A stretch of DNA of 64,000 bases from Synechococcus sp. PCC 7502. GTDB taxonomy: Bacteria > Cyanobacteriota > Cyanobacteriia > Pseudanabaenales > Pseudanabaenaceae. Made by a program: the position numbers and the translations under genes. The stretch spans positions 1,642,394-1,706,393 of the forward strand of contig NC_019702.1 of the NCBI RefSeq assembly GCF_000317085.1, read 5' to 3'. The notes under the pieces are model-generated. The model saw nothing but the letters and a program-made list of their open reading frames with translations. It did no database searches and was not told the DNA's origin. Positions 29,803-38,509 of this stretch are shown piece after piece; the first letter of the stretch is position 1; each line of letters begins with the position of its first letter.

Positions 29803-30669
29803 TTAAAGGGAATTATAGGTTTGACTCAGAAATTTTAGACCTTCACGGGCAATATACTCACTACTAGGAGCCAGCGATCGCCAGACTCGAGCCATTGTTG
29901 CTAGTTCTGGATCATGAAAGTTAAAGCTCTCAATCACAATCCAATCTTGGTAGTTTAGATCGCGCAAAACCTCAAACCATTGTTGCCAAGGGAAAGTATC
30001 ACTTCCGGGAGTACCCCGATCGCAAGCACTAACATGGATATGAAAACAGCGATCACCTGCCAATCTAAAAGCCGATAGAATATCCTTCTCCTCAATATTC
30101 ATGTGAAATAGGTCTAGTAATAAACCAAGTTGAGGGGAGCCAATTGTTTCTAAAATTTCTAATCCTTGCTCTACCGTATTTAAGATATAACCTTGAAAGC
30201 GGTTAAGAGGTTCCAGAGCTAACTTAATTTTAGTTTCAGATAGGGATTCAGCAACCTGAGCCAGACTATCTAGGAGTAAGTTTTTTTCCAATTCTTGGGG
30301 AGGGTTTCCAGTCAAATAACCCACTGGATGAATGAGTGGTCCCGATAGTTTAGTTATGCCACAAGCCTCACAAAAGGCGATCGCCTTCTGAATATAGTCA
30401 ATGGACTGATCCCGAATCTGCTGATCATTAGTGGTTAGTGATAAACCCTGAGGCATACTTGTACAAAGGGTAATATCTAGTCCATAGCGATCGCGATAAT
30501 CTTGAATCGTATCGGGATCGATCTGATCGAATAGATGGGTTGAGATTTCCACCCCAGCAAATCCCCAAGACTTAGCCTGTTCAAAGATAAACGCCTCTTC
30601 TCCTGCAAATTCTTTTTTCCAGATGAAGGTATGCACACCAAATTTCAGCGACGCAGGTATTAAACTCAT
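29803..30669 (-). CDS. Sugar epimerase of the D-tagatose 3-epimerase / TIM-barrel family
   Basis: 288 aa TIM-barrel protein of the xylose-isomerase-like superfamily. The metal and substrate residues of D-tagatose/D-allulose 3-epimerases are present: ALEPLNRFQGYILNT (catalytic Glu), LLLDLFHMNIEE (Asp, His), HIHVSACDRGTPGSDTFPW (His, Arg) and VIESFN (second catalytic Glu). Closely related proteins also include hydroxypyruvate isomerase and inosose enzymes. No signal peptide, so cytosolic. The start codon overlaps the stop of the upstream cupin gene (ATGA), indicating coupling. Confidence 0.87.
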   Translation of the reverse strand: MSLIPASLKFGVHTFIWKKEFAGEEAFIFEQAKSWGFAGVEISTHLFDQIDPDTIQDYRDRYGLDITLCTSMPQGLSLTTNDQQIRDQSIDYIQKAIAFCEACGITKLSGPLIHPVGYLTGNPPQELEKNLLLDSLAQVAESLSETKIKLALEPLNRFQGYILNTVEQGLEILETIGSPQLGLLLDLFHMNIEEKDILSAFRLAGDRCFHIHVSACDRGTPGSDTFPWQQWFEVLRDLNYQDWIVIESFNFHDPELATMARVWRSLAPSSEYIAREGLKFLSQTYNSL

Positions 30670-31466
30670 GAGCAGTTCACTGATTTATCCCCTTGATTAA
30701 AGGCTTTGATTACCTTAATCACTTTCCCTAGATCTTGATCATTCTTGAGTTTAGCAAGTTCATCGGGAACCTTATCCGTAATTTTACTGACGTATTGCAG
30801 AAAATAAGCACTTTGGTTGATCCCATACTTAGGAGCTAGATTGACAAACGCTGCCCTAGAAGCATCGGTTACCTTAGGAAGATTATTAAGGTCAGTAATT
30901 CTGACCCCACTATCCGTAAAATATTCACGCATCCCCCCATCATGGAAGGGGAAATCTGGGGCAACCTTATCTTTAAGCCACACAAAAGTGATAGGCAAGG
31001 TTTTGGTTGTACTATTCACAAACCCGTGCACGTGATGTTTTGGAGAGTAAACTACTTGCTGCGGTTTCATATTAATAATATGGAGTTCAGTTTTACCGGC
31101 TGCATCTTGAGTTGGAGGTTTATTAATATCGGGATACTTGCGAACACTACTGTAGAGTTCAATCCCGCCTTCAGGAGTCCAAAACCACTCATTAATAAAG
31201 TAATGAACGTGAGGCATAGGGCCACCGCCAGGGGGAATTTTCGCTGAGGCAATGGCAAAGCTAATATCTTCAGTAGAACAAGAAGCAATATCAAAAATTT
31301 CAATCGCGGGAGTTAAAATCAGCAAAGGTTTTTCAATCTTAGGCATCGGAATATCTGCAATCGTATCTACCGTCTTGGCAGAGACTACAAAGGACTGAAG
31401 GAAAAAAATACTACAAGCAGCGATCGCCAAGAAAAACACAACAGACCAAGTTTTGATTTTTAACAT
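30666..31466 (-). CDS. Exported cupin-domain protein (copy B)
   Basis: 266 aa, with a signal anchor at ~8-30. Cupin motif 1: GGGPMPHVHYFINEWFWTPE (two His and the Glu metal ligands) and motif 2: SPKHHVHGFVNST (third His). A complete metal site is therefore present, as in quercetinase-like dioxygenases or germin-type proteins. Paralogue of the cupin at 31691-32536: both share NEWFWTP, HVHGFVN, YGINQS and a C-terminal NDQDL...NQGD.SV-C tail. Both have one Cys just after the first strand and one at the extreme C-terminus, which could form a disulfide in the periplasm. Coupled to the epimerase gene by ATGA overlap. Confidence 0.86.
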   Translation of the reverse strand: MLKIKTWSVVFFLAIAACSIFFLQSFVVSAKTVDTIADIPMPKIEKPLLILTPAIEIFDIASCSTEDISFAIASAKIPPGGGPMPHVHYFINEWFWTPEGGIELYSSVRKYPDINKPPTQDAAGKTELHIINMKPQQVVYSPKHHVHGFVNSTTKTLPITFVWLKDKVAPDFPFHDGGMREYFTDSGVRITDLNNLPKVTDASRAAFVNLAPKYGINQSAYFLQYVSKITDKVPDELAKLKNDQDLGKVIKVIKAFNQGDKSVNCS

Positions 31467-31490
31467 TGAGTGTTCCTACTTAAAAAAGAA

Positions 31491-31661
31491 TTAAAAAGCG
31501 ATTTTTTCTTTAATGAAATTGTAAGTTACCTGTCCTAGTAAAACTGCTGCTGCGGCAACTAATCCTTGAAAAGGAGGAACTGGTAAAGGAAGCTTAAAAA
31601 AAGTAAAAATTACACCCAGTAACCAACCACCTAAAAATGCAAAACCTAATTCTTGACTCAT
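31491..31661 (-). CDS. XapX-domain small membrane protein
   Basis: 56 aa if started at ATG 31661, which has AAGGA eight bases upstream; an in-frame upstream ATG at 31700 would give 69 aa and overlap the preceding cupin gene. Two hydrophobic segments around GWLLGVIFTFFKLPLPVPP, the XapX (DUF1427) signature, in which a hydrophobic helix is followed by KLP-P-PP. XapX proteins are short inner-membrane proteins of unknown function found beside small-molecule catabolic genes. It sits between the two cupin paralogues. Confidence 0.8.
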   Translation of the reverse strand: MSQELGFAFLGGWLLGVIFTFFKLPLPVPPFQGLVAAAAVLLGQVTYNFIKEKIAF

Positions 31662-31690
31662 TTTTTTAATCCTTTTATTTTCAAGAAATT

Positions 31691-32536
31691 TTAAAAACAT
31701 TTCACAGACTGATCGCCCTGATTATAGGCATTAATTGCATCAATAATCTTATTTAAATCCTGATCATTACTCAAATTTGCTAAAGCTGCTGGTGGTTGAC
31801 TTGATACCGCTGATACATATTTAAGAAAGTAGTTACTTTGATTAATGCCGTATGTGGGAGCATGAGTTACAAACTTCTCTTTTGCTAAATCAGTAATTGC
31901 TGGAAGGTTATTAACATCCTTAATGGGAATTCCGACATCTTGGAAATATTCACGAATTCCACCATCGTCAAAGGGATATTTAGGTGATGTTTGATCTCTA
32001 ATCCACACAAAAGTTAGGGGGTTAGTTTTATTACTGGTATTAACGAATCCATGAACATGATACTTGGGACCATAGACAACTTGATTAGGCTTGGTATCAA
32101 AGGTATAAACAATTGTTCGTCCCGACTCATGATCATTGGTAGCTGGTTTATTTAAATCAGGATATTCATTAGCACTTTGAAATAGTTCAATATTGCCTTG
32201 GGGTGTCCAAAACCACTCATTCGTATAGTGATGAATATGGGGTAATGGACCAGCACCTGCGGGAATTTGGGCATTGGCGATCGTAAAGCCTAGACTGCCT
32301 TGATTACAAGTACTAAATTCAAAGATTTCTCCAGCAGGACCAAGAATGAGTTCAGGATTTTGTAATTTAGGTGTGGGAAAACTAGCTAAGGTTTTAATAG
32401 TTGATATTTCGGTAGCTTCTACAGAATCAAGTTGCGGTAATGGCAAAAATTGGATAAAAACCATTAAAAATGCAAGACCTACAGTAAACGTAATTATTGA
32501 ATTAATCAACCACTTAAAATATTTTTTCATCTTCAA
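31691..32536 (-). CDS. Exported cupin-domain protein (copy A)
   Basis: 281 aa with an N-terminal signal anchor (about 8-30). Cupin motif 1: AGAGPLPHIHHYTNEWFWTP; motif 2: YGPKYHVHGFVNTSNK. All four metal ligands (His, His, Glu, His) are visible. Paralogue of copy B, with conserved Cys after IFEFSTC and near the end (SVKCF). The two copies are separated only by the XapX gene, so a tandem duplication with later divergence is likely; moderate identity by eye means it is not recent. Second gene of the unit, 30 bp after the ABM gene. Confidence 0.86.
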   Translation of the reverse strand: MKMKKYFKWLINSIITFTVGLAFLMVFIQFLPLPQLDSVEATEISTIKTLASFPTPKLQNPELILGPAGEIFEFSTCNQGSLGFTIANAQIPAGAGPLPHIHHYTNEWFWTPQGNIELFQSANEYPDLNKPATNDHESGRTIVYTFDTKPNQVVYGPKYHVHGFVNTSNKTNPLTFVWIRDQTSPKYPFDDGGIREYFQDVGIPIKDVNNLPAITDLAKEKFVTHAPTYGINQSNYFLKYVSAVSSQPPAALANLSNDQDLNKIIDAINAYNQGDQSVKCF

Positions 32537-32566
32537 CTTATCTTAAAAATTAGAGGTAAATTGTTC

Positions 32567-32992
32567 CTAGTTTAGTACCTTTAGCGATGCCACATGATAG
32601 ATTTTAATTACAGGTGGCTCTGCTAATAAATCAGGTGCCTTTTTAACAAATTCTTTAAAGTAAGGAGTTTGAAAATGATAATCTAAAGCTGCTTGATTTT
32701 TCCATTCTTCATAAAAAATATAGACATTATCTTGAGTTCCATCTTTGTAAAAACTGTAGGATATTGCACCTGCTTCTGCCCTTGAAGGAGAGATTAAGCT
32801 TTCAGAAAAACTAATAAATTCCTTCTCTTTTTCGGGCTTCACCTTAACTTGCCCTGCTACAACTATAAGTTCATTATCATCATCTGCCCAGCTTGGGGAA
32901 CCCCAAAATACAAAGCTAACACAGATAAGTATCATAGCTAAAATAGTGGAAATCAAGCTACTGAGCTTTTTTTTTAATAATATCGATTTCAT
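32567..32992 (-). CDS. Exported ABM-domain protein (antibiotic-biosynthesis-monooxygenase fold)
   Basis: 141 aa. Signal peptide ~10-36 (ending SWADDD), then one ferredoxin-like ABM domain: VVAGQVKVKPEKEKEFI, SRAEAGAISYSFYKDG, VYIFYEEWKNQAALDYHFQT and FKEFVKKAPDLLAEPPVIK. Related proteins (YgiN, quinol monooxygenase) are cytosolic; a secreted version is less usual. First gene of the seven-gene minus-strand unit running to 27906; the region upstream (32993-33368) should hold the promoter. Confidence 0.87.
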   Translation of the reverse strand: MKSILLKKKLSSLISTILAMILICVSFVFWGSPSWADDDNELIVVAGQVKVKPEKEKEFISFSESLISPSRAEAGAISYSFYKDGTQDNVYIFYEEWKNQAALDYHFQTPYFKEFVKKAPDLLAEPPVIKIYHVASLKVLN

Positions 32993-33368
32993 ATTAGGAG
33001 TATTTAAGATAGCAATTGATTAACTAAAAAGAAAATAGTTAGCGTAAACAGTCTTTAGGCAGTTTTAGATGATTTCTTAATTTTTCTCAACTTAATTTTG
33101 AAATTTAGTTTAAATATTTAAATAATAAAATCTCTTCGATTAGAAAGTTAAATACAGTTAATTATAAGGATTAAAGTAATTGAAGAAAATTAATCGACTT
33201 ATTTGTAATAATTCTTATCATAAAAAATACGATTACGCTTGTTTAGATATTTGTAAGGTGATTTTTATAAAGTAATTTTTAAGTAGTGATGAAAGTATAA
33301 ATTAATACTGAATTTAGGTTTAATGTATTCTAATTTCCTTGGTCACAAATACAGTCATTCATTACCTA
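32993..33368. other. AT-rich intergenic region upstream of the cupin/epimerase operon
   Basis: About 375 bp, distinctly AT-rich with many A and T runs, between the 3' end of the PP2C phosphatase gene and the 5' end of the ABM gene, both on the minus strand. It should contain the operon promoter. No ORF or hairpin of note is seen. Confidence 0.5.
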
Positions 33369-35156
33369 TTAATTACGTTGAATGGCTAAAAGAGTAATAT
33401 CATCAAATTGATCAGCTTCTCCAATATGATTGATCACATTTTCAGTAATTTCAGTTAATAACTGGCTAACCGAAGAAATTGGCTTTGTTAAAATATTTAA
33501 CAATTTTTGATCAGTAAAAAATTCGCCTCCAAAAGCCCGTGCTTCAGGTACCCCGTCTGTATAACCAATCAGAATATCACCAGCTTGTAACTGGGCTTGT
33601 TCAACTCTAAACTTCATATTGGGCATCATTCCCACTGCTGGACCAGTAGAGTTAAGTTTTTGTTCAATTTTACCTTCAGAATTAATGATAAATAATGGCT
33701 CATGTCCTCCATTGATGTAATATAGAATTCCCGTTTGTGGGTCTAGTACTCCAAAAAAAAGTGTTGCAAACATTCCCAAATCACCGTGGTACTCAGCTAC
33801 ATAATTGTTGGTTAAAGCAACAGCTTCTAATACATTAGTGGGAGTTAATTCAGCAATATAACTACTATCCGTTAATTTCTCAGATTTCCCAGATGAATCT
33901 AAGGTGAGGTGTTGATAGAAATTACGCATAGCTGTTTGAGATGCAAAAATCCGAATTAAACTCCGAAATAATGCCATGAATAGAGCTGCACCAACTCCTT
34001 TATCGCAGACATCGGCAATTACTAAACCTACATATTTTTCTAAAACTGGGAAGGTATCATAAAAATCTCCTGCAACCTGACGAGCGGGCTTGAAAAATGC
34101 AGAGATTTCCCAATTAGGGACTTGAAGTAACTCAGGAGGAAGAAAATTAAGTTGCATTTGCCTCCCCTTTTCTAGTTCTTGGTTGAGTTTTTGCGAGTAA
34201 ATTTCAACTTGTTGTAGGTATTGTCTTTCGCGATCGCGGAATCTTTTTTTATCCAGAGCAGCACCAATCCTAGCTTTTAATAAAATTGGGTTAAAGGGTT
34301 TTGGGAGAAAATCTTCAGCTCCAATTTCAATACAGCGTACAACTTGATCAATTTCATCGGATGCAGAAATCATAATAACTGGAATATGTTGCCATTGCTC
34401 ATCAGCTTTAAGCATTTTTAAGGCTTGATATCCATCTAAAATTGGCATCATTAAATCCAATAAAACTAGTTCATATTCTCCTGTTTTAATCATTGTTAAC
34501 GCTTCTTGCCCGTTAGTTGCAGTTGTAACTATATATCCTTCCCTTTGTAATTGTCGGGTAAATAAATCTCGGTTATTTTCATTATCATCAACTACTAATA
34601 AGTGGCAAGTTTGATTTTCGATAAAATGATTTTTTTTCAGCAAATCATGAGAAATTTCTTTAACTAAATTATTGACAGACTGATTATTTGGATCTATTGA
34701 CTGTAATTCGGAGGCTGTGAGTGCGGCTTGCAAACATTTATTTAATAGTTCTCGAAACCGAAAAGCGGAGACTTCAATGCGCTCAATATCAGGAATTAAA
34801 GAAGTTAAAGATTGATCATTTTTTAACAATTGGCAGTTCTCGATGACTCTTTGTAAGGAAGAATTACTTTCAATATTTACAGCTTCTAAGATCGGACTTA
34901 GACCTAATATAGCTTTAAGAGATTTTTCTAAAGAATTATCCAAATTTTGATTAACAATAGAAAGGAGTTCATGCCCTCCCACATTAATTTTTTGAAACCC
35001 ACTAATTATCTCATTATCTTCTGTTTCAAGGTCTTCTAGCAGCATTTCACTATAGCCGATAATGGCATTAATTGGAGTACGAAAATCATGCCTGAGTTTA
35101 ATAATCAACCCACTAAGATTATGATCTTGGGAAAATTCAGAAAATATATTATCCAT
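33369..35156 (-). CDS. Hybrid regulator: HisKA-like dimerisation domain, receiver, PP2C (SpoIIE) phosphatase
   Basis: 595 aa, soluble. Residues ~15-60 contain a HisKA-like H-box, LRHDFRTPINAIIGYSEML with His23; this is followed by a helical stretch, but no HATPase_c domain. A receiver domain spans ~188-305 (VVDDNENNRDLF, phospho-Asp in LVLLDLMMPILDGYQ, conserved Lys in FLPKPFNP). A short coiled coil leads into the SpoIIE-type PP2C domain (~335-595): ARQVAGDFYDTFPV, VIADVCDKGVGAALFMA and IGYTDGVPEARA supply the metal Asp residues. It is expected to dephosphorylate an anti-sigma antagonist in response to receiver phosphorylation. Monocistronic. Confidence 0.9.
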   Translation of the reverse strand: MDNIFSEFSQDHNLSGLIIKLRHDFRTPINAIIGYSEMLLEDLETEDNEIISGFQKINVGGHELLSIVNQNLDNSLEKSLKAILGLSPILEAVNIESNSSLQRVIENCQLLKNDQSLTSLIPDIERIEVSAFRFRELLNKCLQAALTASELQSIDPNNQSVNNLVKEISHDLLKKNHFIENQTCHLLVVDDNENNRDLFTRQLQREGYIVTTATNGQEALTMIKTGEYELVLLDLMMPILDGYQALKMLKADEQWQHIPVIMISASDEIDQVVRCIEIGAEDFLPKPFNPILLKARIGAALDKKRFRDRERQYLQQVEIYSQKLNQELEKGRQMQLNFLPPELLQVPNWEISAFFKPARQVAGDFYDTFPVLEKYVGLVIADVCDKGVGAALFMALFRSLIRIFASQTAMRNFYQHLTLDSSGKSEKLTDSSYIAELTPTNVLEAVALTNNYVAEYHGDLGMFATLFFGVLDPQTGILYYINGGHEPLFIINSEGKIEQKLNSTGPAVGMMPNMKFRVEQAQLQAGDILIGYTDGVPEARAFGGEFFTDQKLLNILTKPISSVSQLLTEITENVINHIGEADQFDDITLLAIQRN

Positions 35157-35626
35157 TAGGTTTTATGAATGAGGAGTAGCGGTTATAGGGTTTGATTAAA
35201 AAATTAGGTAATGACATAAAAAAATTTAGATAAATATGTAACACTTGGTAAAACTTTTACAGGTAGCTAATTTCTGTTGATAAGGGATAAAGCCCAAAAA
35301 ACTTGAATGTTATACATATTTGATGCACCGCCAATTAAGCAATTCGTCAGTGATAGTAGTGATATGGAGTCGTTTGGAACAACCCTTGTGGCGCAGCTAA
35401 ACATAGAATTTAATTGGATGACCCCAATCTAGGATTAGTAACTTATCGGGCGATCGCATTGCAAATCATAGACTAGGCGATCAATTGAGTTCTACAGCAA
35501 ATATTAATCCATGTAGCATATCTTTATAAATTTTTTGAGTAAATTTTTGAGTAATTGCCATGAATCATAACGATAAAGTGTAAACTTTGAAATAATTACA
35601 AATCAACATAAATCACAAAATTCCCT
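35157..35626. other. Intergenic region between divergent genes
   Basis: 470 bp between the PP2C gene (minus) and the DUF2862 gene (plus), hence promoters for both. One HIP1-like site near 35450. No ORF above 60 codons or RNA family is recognisable. Confidence 0.45.
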
Positions 35627-35821
35627 ATGAAAGTCGGTCAAAAAGTTCGCATTCGTCCCCTTAAAGATAGAGTTAATAAAGAAGTCAGCACCCGCATTGG
35701 GGAAGTTGGAGTTGTGAAAGAGCCTAAAATCCTGGATGGTCGCAACCTCGGTTATATAGTCAAGTTCACAGATAATAAGGCTACTTGGTTTTTTCCTGAT
35801 GAGTTAGAAGCGATCGCCTAA
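35627..35821 (+). CDS. Small conserved cyanobacterial protein (DUF2862-like)
   Basis: 64 aa with a small SH3-like beta-barrel pattern: MKVGQKVRIRPLKDRV, RIGEVGVVKEPKI, GYIVKFTDNKATWFFPDEL. Resembles the DUF2862 family found in cyanobacteria and plastid-bearing organisms; function unknown. The TAA stop shares its last base with the ATG of the HU-like gene (TAATG), giving translational coupling. First gene of a four-gene overlapping unit. Confidence 0.82.
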   Translation: MKVGQKVRIRPLKDRVNKEVSTRIGEVGVVKEPKILDGRNLGYIVKFTDNKATWFFPDELEAIA

Positions 35822-36174
35822 TGGCTGATTTAAATCGCCAAGACCTAATTAAAGCAATGGTCGCAGAAGTTGATGGGCTAACTGTGCGGATGGCAGGAGC
35901 AAGCTTAGAAGCTATGATTACTTGCATTACTGAGGCATTGGCTGAGCATAAATCGATCTCAATTAATAACTTTGGTAAGTTTGGGGTTCGGACTCGGCGA
36001 TCGCGTCTGGGTATTCATCCTCAAACTCAAACTGAAATTCAAATTCCTGCTACGATAGTTCCCTACTTCACTCCTAGCGTTGGTTTAAAGCAACTGGTTA
36101 ATCAGCAAATTAATCCACCAATTAATCCACCTCATATCAAACAACATGAGCCAAATTCTGACATTTCTAGGTAA
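35821..36174 (+). CDS. HU/IHF-like DNA-binding protein with C-terminal tail
   Basis: 117 aa. N-terminal helices MADLNRQDLIKAMVAEVDGL, then beta-arm region INNFGKFGVRTRRSRLGIHP and PQTQTEIQIPATIVPYFTPS, which is the HU pattern (GFGTF/ARKGRNPQTG/IPA-K-P-F) with divergent basic arm residues. HU is ~90 aa; here ~20 extra residues, rich in Asn/Pro/His, extend past the fold. It is not the main HU of the cell by its divergent arm, more likely a specialised nucleoid protein. The 3' end overlaps the next gene by 29 bases. Confidence 0.87.
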   Translation: MADLNRQDLIKAMVAEVDGLTVRMAGASLEAMITCITEALAEHKSISINNFGKFGVRTRRSRLGIHPQTQTEIQIPATIVPYFTPSVGLKQLVNQQINPPINPPHIKQHEPNSDISR

Positions 36175-37204
36175 AGGTGGAGTCGGTAAAACTACCGTGG
36201 CGATCGCTGTAGCTAAAGCCTATGCTAATCAGGGTAAGCGTGTACTTTTGGTAGGGCAGCAAACAGGATATAACCTGATGCTCGGTCATGATCTAAGTAC
36301 TGATCCCCGTGAAATTTCCCCTAATCTGCTGGCGGTAAACCTCAGTGCTACAGTGCTGTTAGAAAGGTATTGGGAAAAGATGAAAAATCTGGAGAGCCAA
36401 TATCTACGAATTCCATTCCTAAAAGAAGTCTATGGACAGGAGTTAGGGATTTTGCCAGGGATGGATCAGGCTCTGGGTTTAAGTTTTGTCCGTGAGCAGG
36501 ATGCTGAAAATAAGTACGACTATATTATTTACGATGGCTCAGGCGATCTAAATACGCTTCGCATGTTGGGAATGCCAGAGATTTTGGCGTGGTATCTGCG
36601 GAGATTTAAGCAGGTTTTAGTGGGTTCAGCCGTGGGACAGGCAATGTCGCCATTTATTGAGCCAATGCTGAAGAGTATTTTACAGGTTTCCGCTACGGAG
36701 GATTTAACTAATCAAGCGGGTAAGGTTCCCAATGTCCTCGAACAGGGGCAGCAGGCGGTTAATAATCCTAATCGGGTCGCAGCTTATTTAGTCACGACTA
36801 ACTCAGAAATTGCGATCGCCGTTGCTAAGTACTTATGGAGTAGTTCTCAGCAGATCGGGTTAAGTGTAGCGGGCGTATTGAGCCATGAAGTGATTGCCGA
36901 TTCAGAATTTGGTAATCTACCCGTACAGGTAATTCCTGATCATGTTGAAACCTTAGAAATTAGCGATCGCCTCTCACCTCATCTCGCTACCATATCCTTA
37001 ACTGTTGATATATCTAAATCTCAGGTCAAGTTATTTTTACCCACCTTTGACAAAAAACAAGTAAAGCTAATTCAGTCGGGTCCTGAAGTCACGATCGAAG
37101 CGGGGGATCAAAGACGTAATTTATTTTTGCCGCCAGAGTTAACAGGCAGACAAGCTAGTGGAGCGAAGTTCCAAGATGGTTATTTAATTATCACCTTTGC
37201 CTGA
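36146..37204 (+). CDS. Get3d-like ATPase (ArsA/Get3 family with HSP20-like C-terminal domain)
   Basis: 352 aa. Deviant Walker A FLGKGGVGKTTVAIAVA, the ArsA/Get3 P-loop with two Lys; switch-like IIYDGSGDLNTLRMLG. The last ~75 residues form an alpha-crystallin-like (ArsA_HSP20) beta domain: VKLFLPTFDKKQVKL, RRNLFLPPEL and FQDGYLIITFA. This combination matches the Get3d subgroup described in cyanobacteria and plants, for which the role is not settled (dimeric ATPase, probably hydrophobic client binding). No Get3 CxxC zinc site or TRC40 insert is seen. Overlaps the HU-like gene by 29 bp and the histidine kinase gene by 1 bp. Confidence 0.87.
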   Translation: MSQILTFLGKGGVGKTTVAIAVAKAYANQGKRVLLVGQQTGYNLMLGHDLSTDPREISPNLLAVNLSATVLLERYWEKMKNLESQYLRIPFLKEVYGQELGILPGMDQALGLSFVREQDAENKYDYIIYDGSGDLNTLRMLGMPEILAWYLRRFKQVLVGSAVGQAMSPFIEPMLKSILQVSATEDLTNQAGKVPNVLEQGQQAVNNPNRVAAYLVTTNSEIAIAVAKYLWSSSQQIGLSVAGVLSHEVIADSEFGNLPVQVIPDHVETLEISDRLSPHLATISLTVDISKSQVKLFLPTFDKKQVKLIQSGPEVTIEAGDQRRNLFLPPELTGRQASGAKFQDGYLIITFA

Positions 37205-38481
37205 TGTTTCAATCGACACGACGTAGGCTTGCCCTTTGGTACAGCATAGTTACAGCAATTTTGCTTTTAATATTTGCCAGTGGATTTTATGGCTATGTGC
37301 GTTTAACTTTAATTGACCGCATTGATGACACGATCGCCCATGTGGTTGAAGTTTTAGAGCGATCACTAATTAGAAATATTAATCTTGAATCTAGGCTTGA
37401 ATCTGGACTGAGTGATGATCTTGATGCTGATCACATAGATATTGAATGGTTTAGTCCCACAGGTGATCTAGTTTGGACTACCATGCCCAAGACCGCAACT
37501 TTACACCTAGAAATTCCTGATACTTCCCATTTTCAACCCCATTCTCAGCTATATCTGCAACCCAAATATCGCACTACATACGTCAATGACGAACCAGTGA
37601 GACAACTTACCGAGGCAGTAGTATTTGAGCAGAAACTTTTGGGCTATCTTCGGGTCAGCCATCCGTGGTTTGAAGTAACTAAACCGATTCAGCAATTATT
37701 AGTAGACTTAGCGATCGGAACTTCGATCATGATTGCCGTGGTTGCTCTCTGTGGTTGGTGGCTTTCAGGGCTGGCGATCGCCCCACTTAAAGAGGCATAT
37801 CAACTACTCAAACAATTTACTGCCGATGCTTCCCACGAATTACGCAACCCGATCGCAGTTATTCAAACTAATGTCCAAGTCGCCCTAGCTGATCCCGAAC
37901 CCAATTGGCAAGATCACCAACGGCAGTTAGAAATTATTGAACGCATCACCCGCCGCCTCAGCCGCTTACTAGAAGACCTATTATTTTTAGCCCGCCAAGA
38001 AACACCCCTCAAGGTTAATGATCAAAATCACTGCGATCTTTCCCAAATCTTGAGCAATGTCGTGGAAGAACAACAAATAATTGCCCAAAATCAAAATATT
38101 ACCATTGAAGTTTTAAGCGCAGATGTGCCTGTCACCGTTCTAGGCGATCGCTCTCAATTAGTACGTTTATTTACTAACCTGATCAGCAACGCTATTAACT
38201 ACACTTTGGCAGGGGGAAAAGTTACAGTTAGCCTAGCTACTATAAATTCCCATCAAGCCCAAATTGAAATTACCGATACAGGCATGGGCATCCCCAATGA
38301 GGCGATCGCACAAATATTTGAAAGGTTCTGGCGGTATCAACCCCAATCCAAGGAAGGTTCTGGACTAGGCTTGGCGATCGCTAAAACCATTACAGAAAAC
38401 CATCTAGGACAAATTAAAGTTACTAGTAGCTTAGGCGTTGGTTCCACTTTTACTGTGACTCTACCTCTTAAAAAGAATTAA
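37204..38481 (+). CDS. Sensor histidine kinase
   Basis: 425 aa. Membrane helix 1 at ~12-32, an extracytoplasmic segment of ~130 residues, helix 2 at ~165-190, then HisKA with phospho-His in DASHELRNPIAVIQTN and HATPase_c with NLISNAINYT (N box), IEITDTGMGIP (G1) and GSGLGLAIAKTI (G2). Typical class I kinase. Its ATG overlaps the TGA of the Get3d-like gene (TGATG). No response regulator gene follows, since the next gene runs the other way; the partner is elsewhere. Confidence 0.93.
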   Translation: MFQSTRRRLALWYSIVTAILLLIFASGFYGYVRLTLIDRIDDTIAHVVEVLERSLIRNINLESRLESGLSDDLDADHIDIEWFSPTGDLVWTTMPKTATLHLEIPDTSHFQPHSQLYLQPKYRTTYVNDEPVRQLTEAVVFEQKLLGYLRVSHPWFEVTKPIQQLLVDLAIGTSIMIAVVALCGWWLSGLAIAPLKEAYQLLKQFTADASHELRNPIAVIQTNVQVALADPEPNWQDHQRQLEIIERITRRLSRLLEDLLFLARQETPLKVNDQNHCDLSQILSNVVEEQQIIAQNQNITIEVLSADVPVTVLGDRSQLVRLFTNLISNAINYTLAGGKVTVSLATINSHQAQIEITDTGMGIPNEAIAQIFERFWRYQPQSKEGSGLGLAIAKTITENHLGQIKVTSSLGVGSTFTVTLPLKKN

Positions 38482-38509
38482 AAAGAATTAGTAAAGAATT
38501 AATTGCGTC

